From contig NZ_JAEKEL010000001.1 of assembly GCF_016651105.1 (NCBI RefSeq), positions 3,710,001-3,774,000 on the forward strand: a DNA stretch of 64,000 nt, given 5' to 3'. This DNA comes from Pseudomonas sp. TH15. Lineage in GTDB: Bacteria > Pseudomonadota > Gammaproteobacteria > Pseudomonadales > Pseudomonadaceae. The notes beneath the pieces are model-generated. The model did not search any database. It was not told the origin of the DNA and saw only the letters and a program-made list of their open reading frames with translations. Below, piece after piece: positions 17,753 through 26,986 of the stretch (the stretch's first letter is position 1; each line of letters starts with the position of its first letter). Made by a program: the position numbers and the translations under genes.

Positions 17753-18652
17753 ATGACCTCCGGATTCAAACTTGTATGTGCAGCGGTGATTGCTCTCGGG
17801 CTGGCGGGCTGCATTGCGGCTCCGATCGAAATGACGCCCCAGACGCAACAGCGCCTGCAAGCGCAGCCGCCGATCCGTTTTCTGCTGACCTTTGACGACG
17901 GCCCGAGCGCATCAAGCTTCTGGAACCCGACCGACACGGTGCTCGACAGCCTCGCGCAAAACCCGGTGCAGCCGAACATCAAAGCGGTGTTCTTTGTGCA
18001 GACCGGCGCGCCACGGGCCGGCGACAGTGACATCGGTCGCCGGGTCATGCACCGCGAGCATGCCGAGGGGCAAATCCTCGGTTTTCACACCGCCACCCAC
18101 TTTCACACCAACCATCGCTCGTTGAGCCCTGAAGATCTGGAAAAGTCACTGACCCAGGGCAGTGCCGATATCGCCGCGATCACCGGGGCGCCGCCGACCC
18201 TGGTGCGTCCGCCGTTCTGGAATTACGACAAGCGCACCTTCGCCGCGTATCAGCAACATGGCATGCACGTGTTATTGACCGACCTGAGCGCCAACGACGG
18301 CAAGATCTGGGGCTTCAACGCCAGCCCCCGGCGACGGGCGAACATGTTGCGTCAGCTCTCGGAAGTCCGGGAACGCATCGCCCAAGGCGAACTGCCTGCG
18401 GTCGATGGGGTGATTCCGGTGGTGGTGACTTTCCACGACCTCAATCGCTACACCGCCCGGCACACCCGCGAATACCTGCAAATCCTGCTCGACAGCGCTG
18501 CGACCACGGGCGTGAGGCTGGCGGACAAGCCGTTTTATGATGATCACGTGGCACTGGAGAAAGCCGCGCTGGCACGCACGGTTCAGCAGAGTTCGGAGGC
18601 AGTGGAGTTGCCGGGTATCTGGAACTGGGTCTGGGATCACGATGCCCACTGA
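17753..18652 (+). CDS. Polysaccharide deacetylase family lipoprotein (CE4)
   Basis: This 299-residue protein has a lipobox LAGC with Cys20, so it is probably a lipoprotein. The CE4 NodB motif 1, TFDDGP, is at residues 46-51 and the metal-binding motif is HTATHFH. Further on, VRPPFWNYD and VVVTFHDLN correspond to motifs 3 and 5. The family removes N- or O-acetyl groups from glycans such as peptidoglycan or exopolysaccharide. The precise substrate cannot be told. It has its own upstream region and no clear operon partner. Confidence 0.88.
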   Translation: MTSGFKLVCAAVIALGLAGCIAAPIEMTPQTQQRLQAQPPIRFLLTFDDGPSASSFWNPTDTVLDSLAQNPVQPNIKAVFFVQTGAPRAGDSDIGRRVMHREHAEGQILGFHTATHFHTNHRSLSPEDLEKSLTQGSADIAAITGAPPTLVRPPFWNYDKRTFAAYQQHGMHVLLTDLSANDGKIWGFNASPRRRANMLRQLSEVRERIAQGELPAVDGVIPVVVTFHDLNRYTARHTREYLQILLDSAATTGVRLADKPFYDDHVALEKAALARTVQQSSEAVELPGIWNWVWDHDAH

Positions 18653-18763
18653 GTAAGCGCGCGGAAGTTGTGAGCGAGTTGGCATTCTGGTGTCGAGCAC
18701 GACACAAATAGCTCATCTATGCTCAACGGATCGATCGATTCACCGCCTGCGAGGCGTGCGCCC

Positions 18764-19006
18764 ATGCTTGCCATTACCGACATTTGCCACATCGTCGAGT
18801 CCGGCTTTCCAGCGTTCAAATGCGACTGCATTGAGACGTCGCCAGGGCTGCTGCAGATCAAAGTCTACGAGCCCTGTAGCGGGCGCGTGGAATTGCTGCT
18901 GAATGGCGTTTCCCCGGAGCATCTCGTCACGATTCGTGACATTTCCAATTTTATCGGTGAGTTGCGCACCGAAATCAGTGCGGGGCGCAGGGCTTTCGCC
19001 GGCTGA
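18764..19006 (+). CDS. DUF1652 domain-containing small protein
   Basis: This 80-residue protein begins MLAITDICHIVESGFPAF, with the Cys-x-Cys (KCDC) and the pattern VYEPCSGRVELLLNGV followed by IRDISNFIGELRTE that characterise DUF1652, a family I know mainly from Pseudomonas. An in-frame ATG at 18719 would give 95 residues; the inner ATG fits family length better. Function unknown. Confidence 0.8.
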   Translation: MLAITDICHIVESGFPAFKCDCIETSPGLLQIKVYEPCSGRVELLLNGVSPEHLVTIRDISNFIGELRTEISAGRRAFAG

Positions 19007-19021
19007 TTCCTTGCTGACCTT

Positions 19022-19384
19022 TTATAGACGCCGTTGAAACGCCTGGACGATGCGCAGTGTCGCCTCGCTGGTATTCAAATTCTGCACCGCGTCCAGCGGG
19101 TGCCAGATGCAATCGATGATCTCGTTTTGCGGGCGCAGGTCGTCAATATTCAGCACTGACGCTTCGAAGACGTGATGCCGCGTGCTGCCGGTTTGCAATT
19201 CCATCAAATACAACACATCGTCGGCATCCAACCCGGTTTCTTCCTGCAATTCGCGCACAGCCGCATGGGCGCGGGTTTCTCCAGGCTCGACTTTGCCGCC
19301 GGGCAATGTCCAGCGGCAGCGGGGTTTGCGTACCAGGAGAACATGGCGATCCTGTTCGCAAATGACGGTTGCACGTACTTTCAT
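19022..19384 (-). CDS. NUDIX hydrolase
   Basis: This 120-residue protein has a complete Nudix box at residues 30-52 (G-x5-E-x7-REL-x-EE-x-GL). The family hydrolyses nucleoside diphosphates linked to another moiety, with Mg2+ bound by the Glu residues. The small size and the N-terminal ATVICEQDRHVLLVRK resemble MutT-like housecleaning enzymes. Substrate not determinable. It converges on the DUF1652 gene 15 bp away. Confidence 0.9.
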   Translation of the reverse strand: MKVRATVICEQDRHVLLVRKPRCRWTLPGGKVEPGETRAHAAVRELQEETGLDADDVLYLMELQTGSTRHHVFEASVLNIDDLRPQNEIIDCIWHPLDAVQNLNTSEATLRIVQAFQRRL

Positions 19385-19610
19385 CTGTTACCTGGTTACC
19401 ACGCGTCATAAAAATGTAATGAATTTGCAATATTCGAGCCGAGGCCGAATTCAAAGGTTCCGTCGGGACTTGGAGCATGTGCATGAGTGAAAAGTGCCTG
19501 CGCCTCGGCCCGTCGGGGGGCAGGGCAATACCTCGTTGGCACCTGATGGGGCTCCGGGTGTAAGGTAAAAGCGTGAAGCTGAACCCACCGTTAGCAAAAA
19601 GGAGGTGCCC

Positions 19611-19808
19611 ATGAGCATTCCGATGCTGAACAAGATGCACATGAACGGCTATGACGTGCTCAGTGTGAACAACGGCCCGTGGCGTGTTTGCACGCAGGGT
19701 GACCGGCTCGCGTCGTTTGCCAACAGAGAGGAGGCGCTGGCGTATGCCGCAGCACTTCCCGGCTACAAAAAACGCTCGGCACGCGTGCAAAGTCACACGA
19801 CACGCTGA
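19611..19808 (+). CDS. Small hypothetical protein
   Basis: This 65-residue protein begins MSIPMLNKMHMNGYDVLSVN with an excellent aaggaggt ribosome-binding site six bases upstream and a terminator 14 bases after the stop. The pattern GPWRVCTQGDRLASFANREEALAYAAALP resembles the small DUF2188-like 'nnGWxV...F.tkeeA' proteins. That assignment is tentative. Confidence 0.7.
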   Translation: MSIPMLNKMHMNGYDVLSVNNGPWRVCTQGDRLASFANREEALAYAAALPGYKKRSARVQSHTTR

Positions 19809-19821
19809 TTGAAGGTAACGA

Positions 19822-19851
19822 AAGAGCCCCGGGGATTGCCGGGGCTTCTTG
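19822..19851 (+). terminator. Rho-independent terminator
   Basis: The hairpin AGCCCCGG/CCGGGGCT is flanked by an A-rich 5' side and TTCTTG. It lies between the small plus-strand gene and the convergent gene ending at 19876. Confidence 0.8.
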
Positions 19852-19875
19852 TTTGCGGGCGGGGTCAGTTCGCGA

Positions 19876-20115
19876 TCAGTGGACTTTGGTGCGACTGATC
19901 GCGCGTGCTTTCACTTCCTTTGCATAGAGCTGCAAGCGCTCTTCATCGCTTTGCAACACTTCGCAGGATCTCAATACAGTTTGCGCATCCGCTTCGTTGC
20001 CGGATTTGCGCAACTGCTCAGCGATACGTTTGAGGTCGACAGCCGACCAGCGTAAATCCGATGCGACGCTTTGCAGGTCGCGCTGAAGTTCGTGTTCGTA
20101 TTCATTGAGCCGCAT
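19876..20115 (-). CDS. Small hypothetical helical protein
   Basis: This 79-residue protein starts MRLNEYEHELQRDLQSVASD with a ggaggtgatc ribosome-binding site directly upstream of the ATG at 20115. It is almost entirely amphipathic helix, with regularly spaced Leu and charged residues, suggesting a coiled coil. I recognise no named family. It sits back to back with a divergent lipoprotein gene. Confidence 0.7.
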   Translation of the reverse strand: MRLNEYEHELQRDLQSVASDLRWSAVDLKRIAEQLRKSGNEADAQTVLRSCEVLQSDEERLQLYAKEVKARAISRTKVH

Positions 20116-20301
20116 GATCACCTCCAGAACGTTCTCGGTAGAAAAGAGTAGTCGTATTTTGTGCCTGCGGGGCAAGGCTTGTCGGTGATTGGGCCGAGCG
20201 GTTGTGAAAAATTGTCCAAACATGCACAAAGGCGCAGCGCCACGATGGATGTGCACCCTGTTACACGTTACATTCGCTTTTTTTCAGAGCAGGGAAACAC
20301 C

Positions 20302-20637
20302 ATGCGGATGTGGATCGGTAGTTTGGCGTTGGTTATGTTGGCAGGGTGCTCGTTGCCAGCGTCACTGGTGCCGGGTGAGCCGAATGTCAGCAAGACCAGC
20401 GGCAAGGCACCCAAAGACTATGCCGCCTGTGTATTACCGTTGTGGCAGCAAGACGTTGCCAAGACTACGCAAACGTCAATCTCCAACGGTTATCGCATCA
20501 CCGCGCCGAGCGTCATTACTGCCGACGAAATCCTCGATGTCGTCAAATACAAGGATGGCAGCCGGGTGTCGTTGTATCAGGGGCCGCCCTGGGCCAAGTC
20601 CGGCTCGTTGCGTAAATCGGTGCGCGACTGCCTGTAA
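20302..20637 (+). CDS. Small lipoprotein
   Basis: This 111-residue protein has a signal peptide with lipobox LAGC (Cys16) and a mature domain containing KDYAACVLPLWQQ and a C-terminal Cys (SVRDCL), so a disulfide is possible. The ATG at 20302 follows agcaggga. A strong terminator follows the stop. Function unknown. Confidence 0.75.
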   Translation: MRMWIGSLALVMLAGCSLPASLVPGEPNVSKTSGKAPKDYAACVLPLWQQDVAKTTQTSISNGYRITAPSVITADEILDVVKYKDGSRVSLYQGPPWAKSGSLRKSVRDCL

Positions 20638-20652
20638 GGCTGTTTTCAGGTA

Positions 20653-20691
20653 CAAAAAAGCAGAAACCGCGGCAACGGTTTCTGCTTTTTT
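20653..20691 (+). terminator. Strong Rho-independent terminator
   Basis: The hairpin AAGCAGAAACCG-CGGCAA-CGGTTTCTGCTT is flanked by an A run and a T run, so it can work in both directions between the lipoprotein and the convergent Rrf2 gene. Confidence 0.92.
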
Positions 20692-20708
20692 ATGCCCGCG
20701 GGCGGCGC

Positions 20709-21257
20709 TCAGTCAGAAATATCGGTCAGGGGGATGCTGCCAACGTTGCCTTTTTTCTCTCGCCGATCCTGAATCCAGTTTTCCACTTGCTGGCCGAATT
20801 CCGCGGGTGCCTTGCGCCCGACCTTTCTCGCAATGTCGAGGATGGTCTGTTGGGCAAGGGCTTCTTCCATGCGCTTTTGCGCCGTCATCATCGCGCCGTG
20901 AATCGAGCAGGTGCCTTCTATTGCCCACTCCGGCGGATTGCCCTCAAACAGGGCGCAACGCCCGCGGATGTCGCGGCATTCGAAAATGTTCTTGCGCCCG
21001 TCGATGGCGTTGACGATGTCGAGCAGGGTGATTTCATCGGCTGGCCGCGCCAGGCTAAAGCCGCCGCGTACGCCCTCACTGGCCACCACCAGTTTGCCCT
21101 TGGCCAGTTTGGTGAAAATCTTCGCCAGATATTCCACGGGAACACCTTGCAACTCCGCAAGATCGCGCACGCTGGCCTCGCGGCTGTCACCGCCGCTGCC
21201 TACCAGAAAGGCCAGGCAATGAATGCCGTATTCGACCCCAGCACTGTAAAGAGACAT
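20709..21257 (-). CDS. Rrf2-family transcriptional regulator
   Basis: This 182-residue protein has the Rrf2 winged helix (residues 1-85: SVRDLAELQGVPVEYLAKIF, then RGGFSLARP in the wing). Cys94, Cys101 and Cys117 lie in the region where IscR and NsrR bind an Fe-S cluster, but the spacing C-x6-C-x15-C differs from both. It could be a redox or Fe-S sensor or a thiol-type Rrf2 protein. It is divergent from the NDH-2-like flavoprotein gene, its most likely target. Confidence 0.9.
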   Translation of the reverse strand: MSLYSAGVEYGIHCLAFLVGSGGDSREASVRDLAELQGVPVEYLAKIFTKLAKGKLVVASEGVRGGFSLARPADEITLLDIVNAIDGRKNIFECRDIRGRCALFEGNPPEWAIEGTCSIHGAMMTAQKRMEEALAQQTILDIARKVGRKAPAEFGQQVENWIQDRREKKGNVGSIPLTDISD

Positions 21258-21266
21258 ATCTAATTC

Positions 21267-21281
21267 CGACTGAATTTGTCG
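21267..21281. promoter_or_regulatory. Small dyad upstream of the Rrf2 gene
   Basis: CGAC-N7-GTCG lies 10 bases upstream of the Rrf2 start codon. It may be an autoregulatory site. The arms are only four bases each, so this is weak evidence. Confidence 0.3.
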
Positions 21282-21549
21282 TAAATACTACCAGCCAGAA
21301 TACGACCAGGCAATCTGCCGATTACGTGGGATGTGTCTGTTTTAACGCCTTAATCCAGTGAAACGTTGATCTTTGTTAGCGCTCCGCTTTCTATCGGTAT
21401 CGATTAAATAGATTAAACCCATCGAATTATCTGACTTGTTAGCTGTAAGTCCGACCAATAGAGTCGGAGCTATCGGAGTGGCAGCGACTGCCGTTCGGAA
21501 AAATTCTCGGCAACTCTTTCAACGGTTTGGTTTTTTCTGGAGCGTCACA

Positions 21550-22755
21550 ATGAAGCAGCAAATTCTGGTTATCGGTGCAGGTTTTGGCGGTATGTGGTCG
21601 GCGTTGAGTGCGGCACGGCTGGTTGATCTTCAGGGCCGTGCAGACGTTGAGATCAGCGTTCTGGCGCCGCAGGCAGAGTTGCGCGTGCGTCCGCGCTTCT
21701 ATGAGCCGAATGCTCATCAACTGGCAGCGCCGCTCCACGAACTGTTCGAAGTGGTCGGCGTTCACTTCATCAAAGGCGCCGCCGAGACCATTGACGTGGC
21801 GGCGAAAACCGTCGGCTACAGCGATGCCGCCGGCATCCATCAAGTGTTCCACTACGACAAACTCGTTCTGGCCAGCGGCAGCGGTCTGGCCCAGTCGGGC
21901 ACTCCAGGCGTTGCTCAGCACGCCTTCGATGTTGATCGCATAGAAGCGGCCATCCGTCTGGAGGCTCATTTGAAATCCCTGAAAGACCTGCCGCACAGCC
22001 AGGCGCGCAATACCGTGGTTGTAGCCGGTGGCGGATTTACCGGGATCGAAACGGCGACCGAACTGCCCGGACGTCTGCGCGAGATTTTCGCTGAGGGCGC
22101 TGATTTCAAGGTGATCGTCATTGATCGCGGACTGAAGATCGGCGCTTCGATGGGCGAAGAGATCAGCAAGTCCATCGTCGAGGCCAGCGAAGAGCTGGGT
22201 GTTGAATGGCGCCTGGGCGTTTCTGTGCAGTCGGTCGATGCCGGTGGCGTGACACTGTCGGACGGTCAGCGTATCGAAGCGAACACCGTGATCTGGACCA
22301 CTGGCGTGCGCGCCAGCTCGCTCACTGAGCAGATTCCGGGCGAGCGCGATAAACAAGGTCGCCTGCACGTCGATGCGCACCTCAAAGTCATCGGCCAGGA
22401 CGACATCTTCGCCACGGGCGACGTGGCGTACGCTGCCACCGACAGCCTCGGCAACTACGCACTGATGACCTGCCAGCACGCGATCTCGCTGGGTCGTTAT
22501 GCGGGCAATAACGTCGCGGCGCAGCTGCTCGGCGTCGATCCGACGCCGTACAGCCAGCCGAAATACGTGACCTGTCTGGATCTCGGTGCCTGGGGTGCGG
22601 TGTACACCGAGGGTTGGGATCGTCAGGTGAAACTGGTCAGGCAGGAAGGCAAAACCCTGAAGACTCAGATCAACACCCAGTGGATTTATCCGCCAGCGGC
22701 TGATCGCGTGAGTGCGCTCGCGGCGGCGGATCCGATGATTCCTGTGGTTGCGTAA
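21550..22755 (+). CDS. FAD-dependent NADH dehydrogenase-like oxidoreductase (NDH-2-like)
   Basis: This 401-residue flavoprotein has a first dinucleotide motif ILVIGAGFGGMWSALSA (residues 5-21) and a second, VVVAGGGFTGIETATEL, near residue 160. The ATGDVAY segment that contacts FAD is near residue 290. This is the pyridine nucleotide-disulfide oxidoreductase fold without a CxxC redox motif, as in type II NADH dehydrogenases. The ATG at 21550 is preferred over in-frame upstream starts because the sequence becomes protein-like only there. It is divergent from an Rrf2 regulator. The electron acceptor is unknown. Confidence 0.86.
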   Translation: MKQQILVIGAGFGGMWSALSAARLVDLQGRADVEISVLAPQAELRVRPRFYEPNAHQLAAPLHELFEVVGVHFIKGAAETIDVAAKTVGYSDAAGIHQVFHYDKLVLASGSGLAQSGTPGVAQHAFDVDRIEAAIRLEAHLKSLKDLPHSQARNTVVVAGGGFTGIETATELPGRLREIFAEGADFKVIVIDRGLKIGASMGEEISKSIVEASEELGVEWRLGVSVQSVDAGGVTLSDGQRIEANTVIWTTGVRASSLTEQIPGERDKQGRLHVDAHLKVIGQDDIFATGDVAYAATDSLGNYALMTCQHAISLGRYAGNNVAAQLLGVDPTPYSQPKYVTCLDLGAWGAVYTEGWDRQVKLVRQEGKTLKTQINTQWIYPPAADRVSALAAADPMIPVVA

Positions 22756-22915
22756 TCAGTCTGATCTTGGGTGCCAACCCTTTGCGTGCGCGGCAGCGGG
22801 TTGTCATTGTTCTGCCGCGGCAAGCTTGTCTCCTGCAATGGTTTTGCGAGTCGCGCAGAGCCATTGAGGGAGCCGAGCGTGCTCGCGAAGGTGACTCGGA
22901 GACCGCAGAAGATTT

Positions 22916-23800
22916 TCACAACGTCTCTATCAGCCAATCCCGAAACGCCTTCAGCGACGGCAGCGTTTCGTTGCGCGGCGGATAGACCAGGTAATAGCTG
23001 CGCCGACTGGTGATCGGTTCCCCCAGTTGCAGGAGTTCGCCGTTGAGCAACTCATCTTCCACCAGAATCCGTGGCACCAGCCCCACACCAATGTTGGCCC
23101 GTACCGCCTGTATCAAATGCGCGGTCATTTCAAAGCTCGGCCCGATGCGCATGCTGCGATGCGGCAGCGCGTGATGGCTGAACCATTCCGCCCACGCCTG
23201 AGCATTGCTGCTGACGTTGAGCAGCAATTGTCCGGCGATGTGCTGTTCGGCGTCATTGCGCTCAGCGGCAGACAGTTGCGCACTGGCGATCACCACCAGC
23301 TCTTCCGTGTGCAGCGGCAGAGCACTCAGCCCCGGCCATTCGCCGCCGCCGACGCAGATCGCGGCGTCGATTTCGCTGGTATCGAAGTCAATCGCCTCGA
23401 TGCGCGAGTGCAGGTGCACGGTCATGCCGGGGTGCGCGGTGTAGAAATCCTTCAGTCGCGGCAACAACCATTTCGAACCAAAGGTCGGCAGCGTCGCCAG
23501 GCGCAAGCTGTGTATGCCTGAACCAAACGCCATGGCTTGCAGGGTCGCGCTACGGATCTGCCCAAGCGCCTCGGCCAGTTCGCGTTGATACATGCGCCCG
23601 ACGTCGGTGAGCACCACTTGCCGACCTTCACGACTGAACAGGCGCATGCCGAGCATCTTCTCGAGAATCTGCACCTGACGGCTGACGGCGCTTTGTGTCA
23701 GCGACAGTTCGTGGGCGGCGCGGGTATAGCTTTCGTGGCGCGCGGCCGCCTCGAAGGCCAGTAATAACGACATGGAAGGGGTGAGCGTGCGCGGATTCAT
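22916..23800 (-). CDS. LysR-family transcriptional regulator
   Basis: This 294-residue regulator has an HTH at residues 8-66 (SLLLAFEAAARHESYTRAAH, then LSLTQSAVSRQVQILEKMLG) and a LysR substrate-binding domain from about residue 95. It is divergent from ydiJ across a 159-bp region, so it probably controls that gene. The HTH resembles the GcvA-like subgroup. Confidence 0.92.
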   Translation of the reverse strand: MNPRTLTPSMSLLLAFEAAARHESYTRAAHELSLTQSAVSRQVQILEKMLGMRLFSREGRQVVLTDVGRMYQRELAEALGQIRSATLQAMAFGSGIHSLRLATLPTFGSKWLLPRLKDFYTAHPGMTVHLHSRIEAIDFDTSEIDAAICVGGGEWPGLSALPLHTEELVVIASAQLSAAERNDAEQHIAGQLLLNVSSNAQAWAEWFSHHALPHRSMRIGPSFEMTAHLIQAVRANIGVGLVPRILVEDELLNGELLQLGEPITSRRSYYLVYPPRNETLPSLKAFRDWLIETL

Positions 23801-23959
23801 TCGGAAAAGTCATCAATAGCGGGTCGAATTTACGGTTGTCCCAATGTTCGCCAGCAATGAACATGGGCAGCATTAGATGGCGGAGCCTGACGCAATCATT
23901 CGTTGCGTACAACTGTTCACCGCCACATCGCCTGATTTTGACCTGAGATTCCCCGACCG

Positions 23960-26900
23960 ATGATTGCCCAGCTGTCGCCCGCCACCGCACTGACCACCGA
24001 TTATCAGCAGTTCCTCAAAGCCCTGAAGGCCAGCGGCTTTCGCGGTGAAATCAGCGCCGATTACGCCAGTCGCGTGGTGCTCGCAACCGATAACTCGATC
24101 TATCAACGCCTGCCGCAAGCGGCGGTGTTTCCCATGGATGCCGACGACGTCGCGCGGGTGGCACGGCTGATCGCTGAGCCTGCGTACCAACAGGTCGTGA
24201 TCACCCCGCGCGGCGGCGGCACGGGCACCAATGGCCAATCGTTGACCGACGGCATCGTTGTCGACCTGTCGCGGCACATGAACCGCATTCTGGAGATCAA
24301 CGTCGAGCAGCGCTGGGTGCGCGTGCAGGCCGGGGTGGTCAAGGATCAGCTCAATGCGGCGCTGAAGTCCGCCGGGCTGTTTTTCGCTCCGGAACTGTCG
24401 ACCTCAAACCGCGCAACCGTCGGCGGCATGATCAATACCGACGCCAGCGGCCAGGGCAGTTGCACCTATGGCAAGACCCGCGACCATGTGCTTGAACTCG
24501 ACATGATCCTGCGTGGCGGCGAGCGTCTGCACGGTCTGCCGCTTGAGGAAAGCGAACTGAGCGCACTGTGTGCCCGTGAAGATCGGGTCGGCGAAGTCTA
24601 CCGTTGCGCGCGACAGATCATTGATGAGCAGGGCGAACTGATCAAGCAACGCTTTCCTGATCTGAACCGCTGCCTGACCGGTTACGACCTCGCGCATCTG
24701 CGCGAGGCCGACCGGCGCTTCAACCTCAACAGCGTGCTCTGCGGTGCGGAAGGTTCGCTGGGTTTTGTCGTCGAGGCGCGGCTCAATGTGCTGCCGATCC
24801 CCAAACACACGATGCTGGTGAACATCCGCTACGCCGGGTTCATGGACGCATTGCGCGATGCGCGGGCGCTGATGGCGCTCAAGCCGCTGTCGATCGAAAC
24901 CGTCGACTCGAAAGTGTTGTTGCTGGCGATGCAGGACATCGTCTGGCACGGCGTCGCGGAGTATTTTCCGCAAAGTGCCGAGCGGCCGACCCTGGGCATC
25001 AACCTCGTCGAATTTTGCGGCGATGATCCAGAAGACCTGCAGCGTCGGGTCGAGTCGTTCATCAAGCACTTGAGCAGCGATCGAACCGTCGAGCGATTGG
25101 GCCACACGCTGGCAGTCGGGCAAGCGGCGGTGAGCAAGGTTTACGGTATGCGTAAACGCGCGGTCGGCCTGCTCGGCAACGTCGCCGGTGAAGCGCGGCC
25201 GCAACCGTTTGTCGAAGACACCGCTGTACCGCCGCAACACCTCGCGGAATACATCGCCGAGCTGCGCGATTTGCTCGACAGCCACGGCTTGCAGTACGGC
25301 ATGTTCGGCCACGTCGATGCCGGCGTACTGCACGTGCGGCCGATTCTCGACATGAAAGACCCGCAGCAGGCGGCGCTGGTGCGCCCGGTGTCCGACGGCG
25401 TTGCCGCGTTGACCCAGCGCTATGGCGGCCTGCTCTGGGGCGAGCACGGTAAAGGTCTGCGTTCGGAGTACGCGCCGGCATTTTTCGGTGATCTTTACCC
25501 GGCGCTGCAAGCGCTGAAGGCCGCGTTTGACCCGTTCAATCAGTTCAATCCGGGCAAGATCGCTACCCCGGCCAACACCGATGCGAAGCTGCTGAAAATC
25601 GATGAAGTGACCCTGCGTGGTGAGCTGGATCGGCAGATCGACGAAAAAGTCTGGCAGGACTACGGCGCCGCCATGCATTGCAACGGCAATGGCGCCTGCT
25701 ACAACTTTGATCCCGATGACGCGATGTGCCCGTCGTGGAAAGCCACGCGTGAACGCGCACAGTCGCCCAAGGGCCGCGCCTCGTTGATCCGTGAGTGGCT
25801 GCGGTTGCAGGGCGAGGCGGGTGTCGACGTGCTGTCGGAGGCGATTCGCAAGCCTGCGTTTTTCAGTACGTTGTGGCAGCGCTGGCGCAACACCCGCACG
25901 CAAACCGAAGACTTCTCCCATGAAGTGTATGACGCCATGGCCGGGTGTCTGGCGTGCAAATCCTGCGCGGGCCAGTGCCCGGTGAAGGTCAACGTGCCGG
26001 AGTTTCGTTCGCGCTTTCTCGAGCTGTATCACGGTCGTTATCTGCGCCCGGCGCGGGATTATCTGATTGCCTCGCTGGAATACAGCATTCCGTACATGGC
26101 GCGTATTCCGGCGCTGTATAACGGTTTGATGGGCGCGGCGCTGATTCGCGGCGTTCTGGAGCGCGTTGGTGGCATGGTCGATGTGCCCTTGCTCAGCCGT
26201 TTCGATTTCCATGCGGCGATGCGTCGTTGGCAGGTGCGGCCGGCGACGGTGGCGACCTTGTCGACGCTGACCCCGGCGCAACGCGAACGCAGCGTAGTGC
26301 TGGTGCAGGACGCGTTTACCCGCTACTTCGAAGCTCCGTTGCTGGCGGATCTGGTCGAGCTGATTGCGCGTCTCGGTTATCAGGTCTATCTGGCGCCGTT
26401 CAGCGCCAACGGCAAGCCGTTGCATGTGCAGGGCTTTCTCTCGGCATTCAACCGCGCGGCCCTGCGCAATGCCCGGCAGTTACGTGAATTGGCGGACATT
26501 GGCGTGCCTTTGCTCGGGCTCGATCCGGCGATGACCCTGGTGTATCGCCAGGAATACCTGAAAGTGCCGGGCATACAGCAATGCCCGGAAGTCGCGCTGG
26601 TGCAGGAGTGGTTACTCAACGTCATGCCGGAGCAGACACTTCAGGCCAAAACCGCGTCGTTCCGACTGCTCGCGCACTGCACCGAGAAAACCAACGCCCC
26701 GGCCGCCACTCGCCAATGGGAGCAGGTGTTCGACCGTGTCGGTTTGCAACTGGCGACCCAGGCCACCGGCTGCTGTGGCATGTCCGGCACTTACGGGCAT
26801 GAGGCGCGCAACCGCGAAACGTCGGCGGTGATCTACGAGCAGTCGTGGGCGCGTCAGGTCGAGGCGCCGGCGGAGAAGGGCGAAGCACTGGCCACCGGTT

Positions 26901-26986
26901 ATTCCTGCCGCAGCCAGGTCAAGCGCCAGTCGGATCAGGCACTGCGCCATCCGTTGCAGGTGTTGCTTGAGGTTCTTCGTCGCTGA
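23960..26986 (+). CDS. ydiJ: FAD- and Fe-S-containing D-2-hydroxyglutarate dehydrogenase-type protein (YdiJ)
   Basis: This 1008-residue protein closely follows the pattern of E. coli YdiJ (about 1018 residues). An FAD_binding_4 domain occupies residues about 45-260 (TPRGGGTGTNGQS; FAPELSTSNRATVGGMINTD), and an FAD-oxidase C domain runs to about 540 (FGHVDAGVLHVRP; LLWGEHGKG). A ferredoxin-like cluster motif CLACKSCAGQCPVKVNVPE lies near residue 664 and a CCG domain with CCGMSGTYGHE near 937. The family oxidises D-2-hydroxy acids, with D-2-hydroxyglutarate the best known substrate, and passes electrons through the Fe-S centre. Its 3' end overlaps a convergent gene by 68 bp. Confidence 0.93.
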   Translation: MIAQLSPATALTTDYQQFLKALKASGFRGEISADYASRVVLATDNSIYQRLPQAAVFPMDADDVARVARLIAEPAYQQVVITPRGGGTGTNGQSLTDGIVVDLSRHMNRILEINVEQRWVRVQAGVVKDQLNAALKSAGLFFAPELSTSNRATVGGMINTDASGQGSCTYGKTRDHVLELDMILRGGERLHGLPLEESELSALCAREDRVGEVYRCARQIIDEQGELIKQRFPDLNRCLTGYDLAHLREADRRFNLNSVLCGAEGSLGFVVEARLNVLPIPKHTMLVNIRYAGFMDALRDARALMALKPLSIETVDSKVLLLAMQDIVWHGVAEYFPQSAERPTLGINLVEFCGDDPEDLQRRVESFIKHLSSDRTVERLGHTLAVGQAAVSKVYGMRKRAVGLLGNVAGEARPQPFVEDTAVPPQHLAEYIAELRDLLDSHGLQYGMFGHVDAGVLHVRPILDMKDPQQAALVRPVSDGVAALTQRYGGLLWGEHGKGLRSEYAPAFFGDLYPALQALKAAFDPFNQFNPGKIATPANTDAKLLKIDEVTLRGELDRQIDEKVWQDYGAAMHCNGNGACYNFDPDDAMCPSWKATRERAQSPKGRASLIREWLRLQGEAGVDVLSEAIRKPAFFSTLWQRWRNTRTQTEDFSHEVYDAMAGCLACKSCAGQCPVKVNVPEFRSRFLELYHGRYLRPARDYLIASLEYSIPYMARIPALYNGLMGAALIRGVLERVGGMVDVPLLSRFDFHAAMRRWQVRPATVATLSTLTPAQRERSVVLVQDAFTRYFEAPLLADLVELIARLGYQVYLAPFSANGKPLHVQGFLSAFNRAALRNARQLRELADIGVPLLGLDPAMTLVYRQEYLKVPGIQQCPEVALVQEWLLNVMPEQTLQAKTASFRLLAHCTEKTNAPAATRQWEQVFDRVGLQLATQATGCCGMSGTYGHEARNRETSAVIYEQSWARQVEAPAEKGEALATGYSCRSQVKRQSDQALRHPLQVLLEVLRR

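Noticed and set aside
24404..26425. A 673-codon open frame on the minus strand opposite ydiJ
   Set aside because: It is the mirror of a strongly conserved gene in high-GC DNA. Its translation is rich in Arg, His and Gln and shows no domain.
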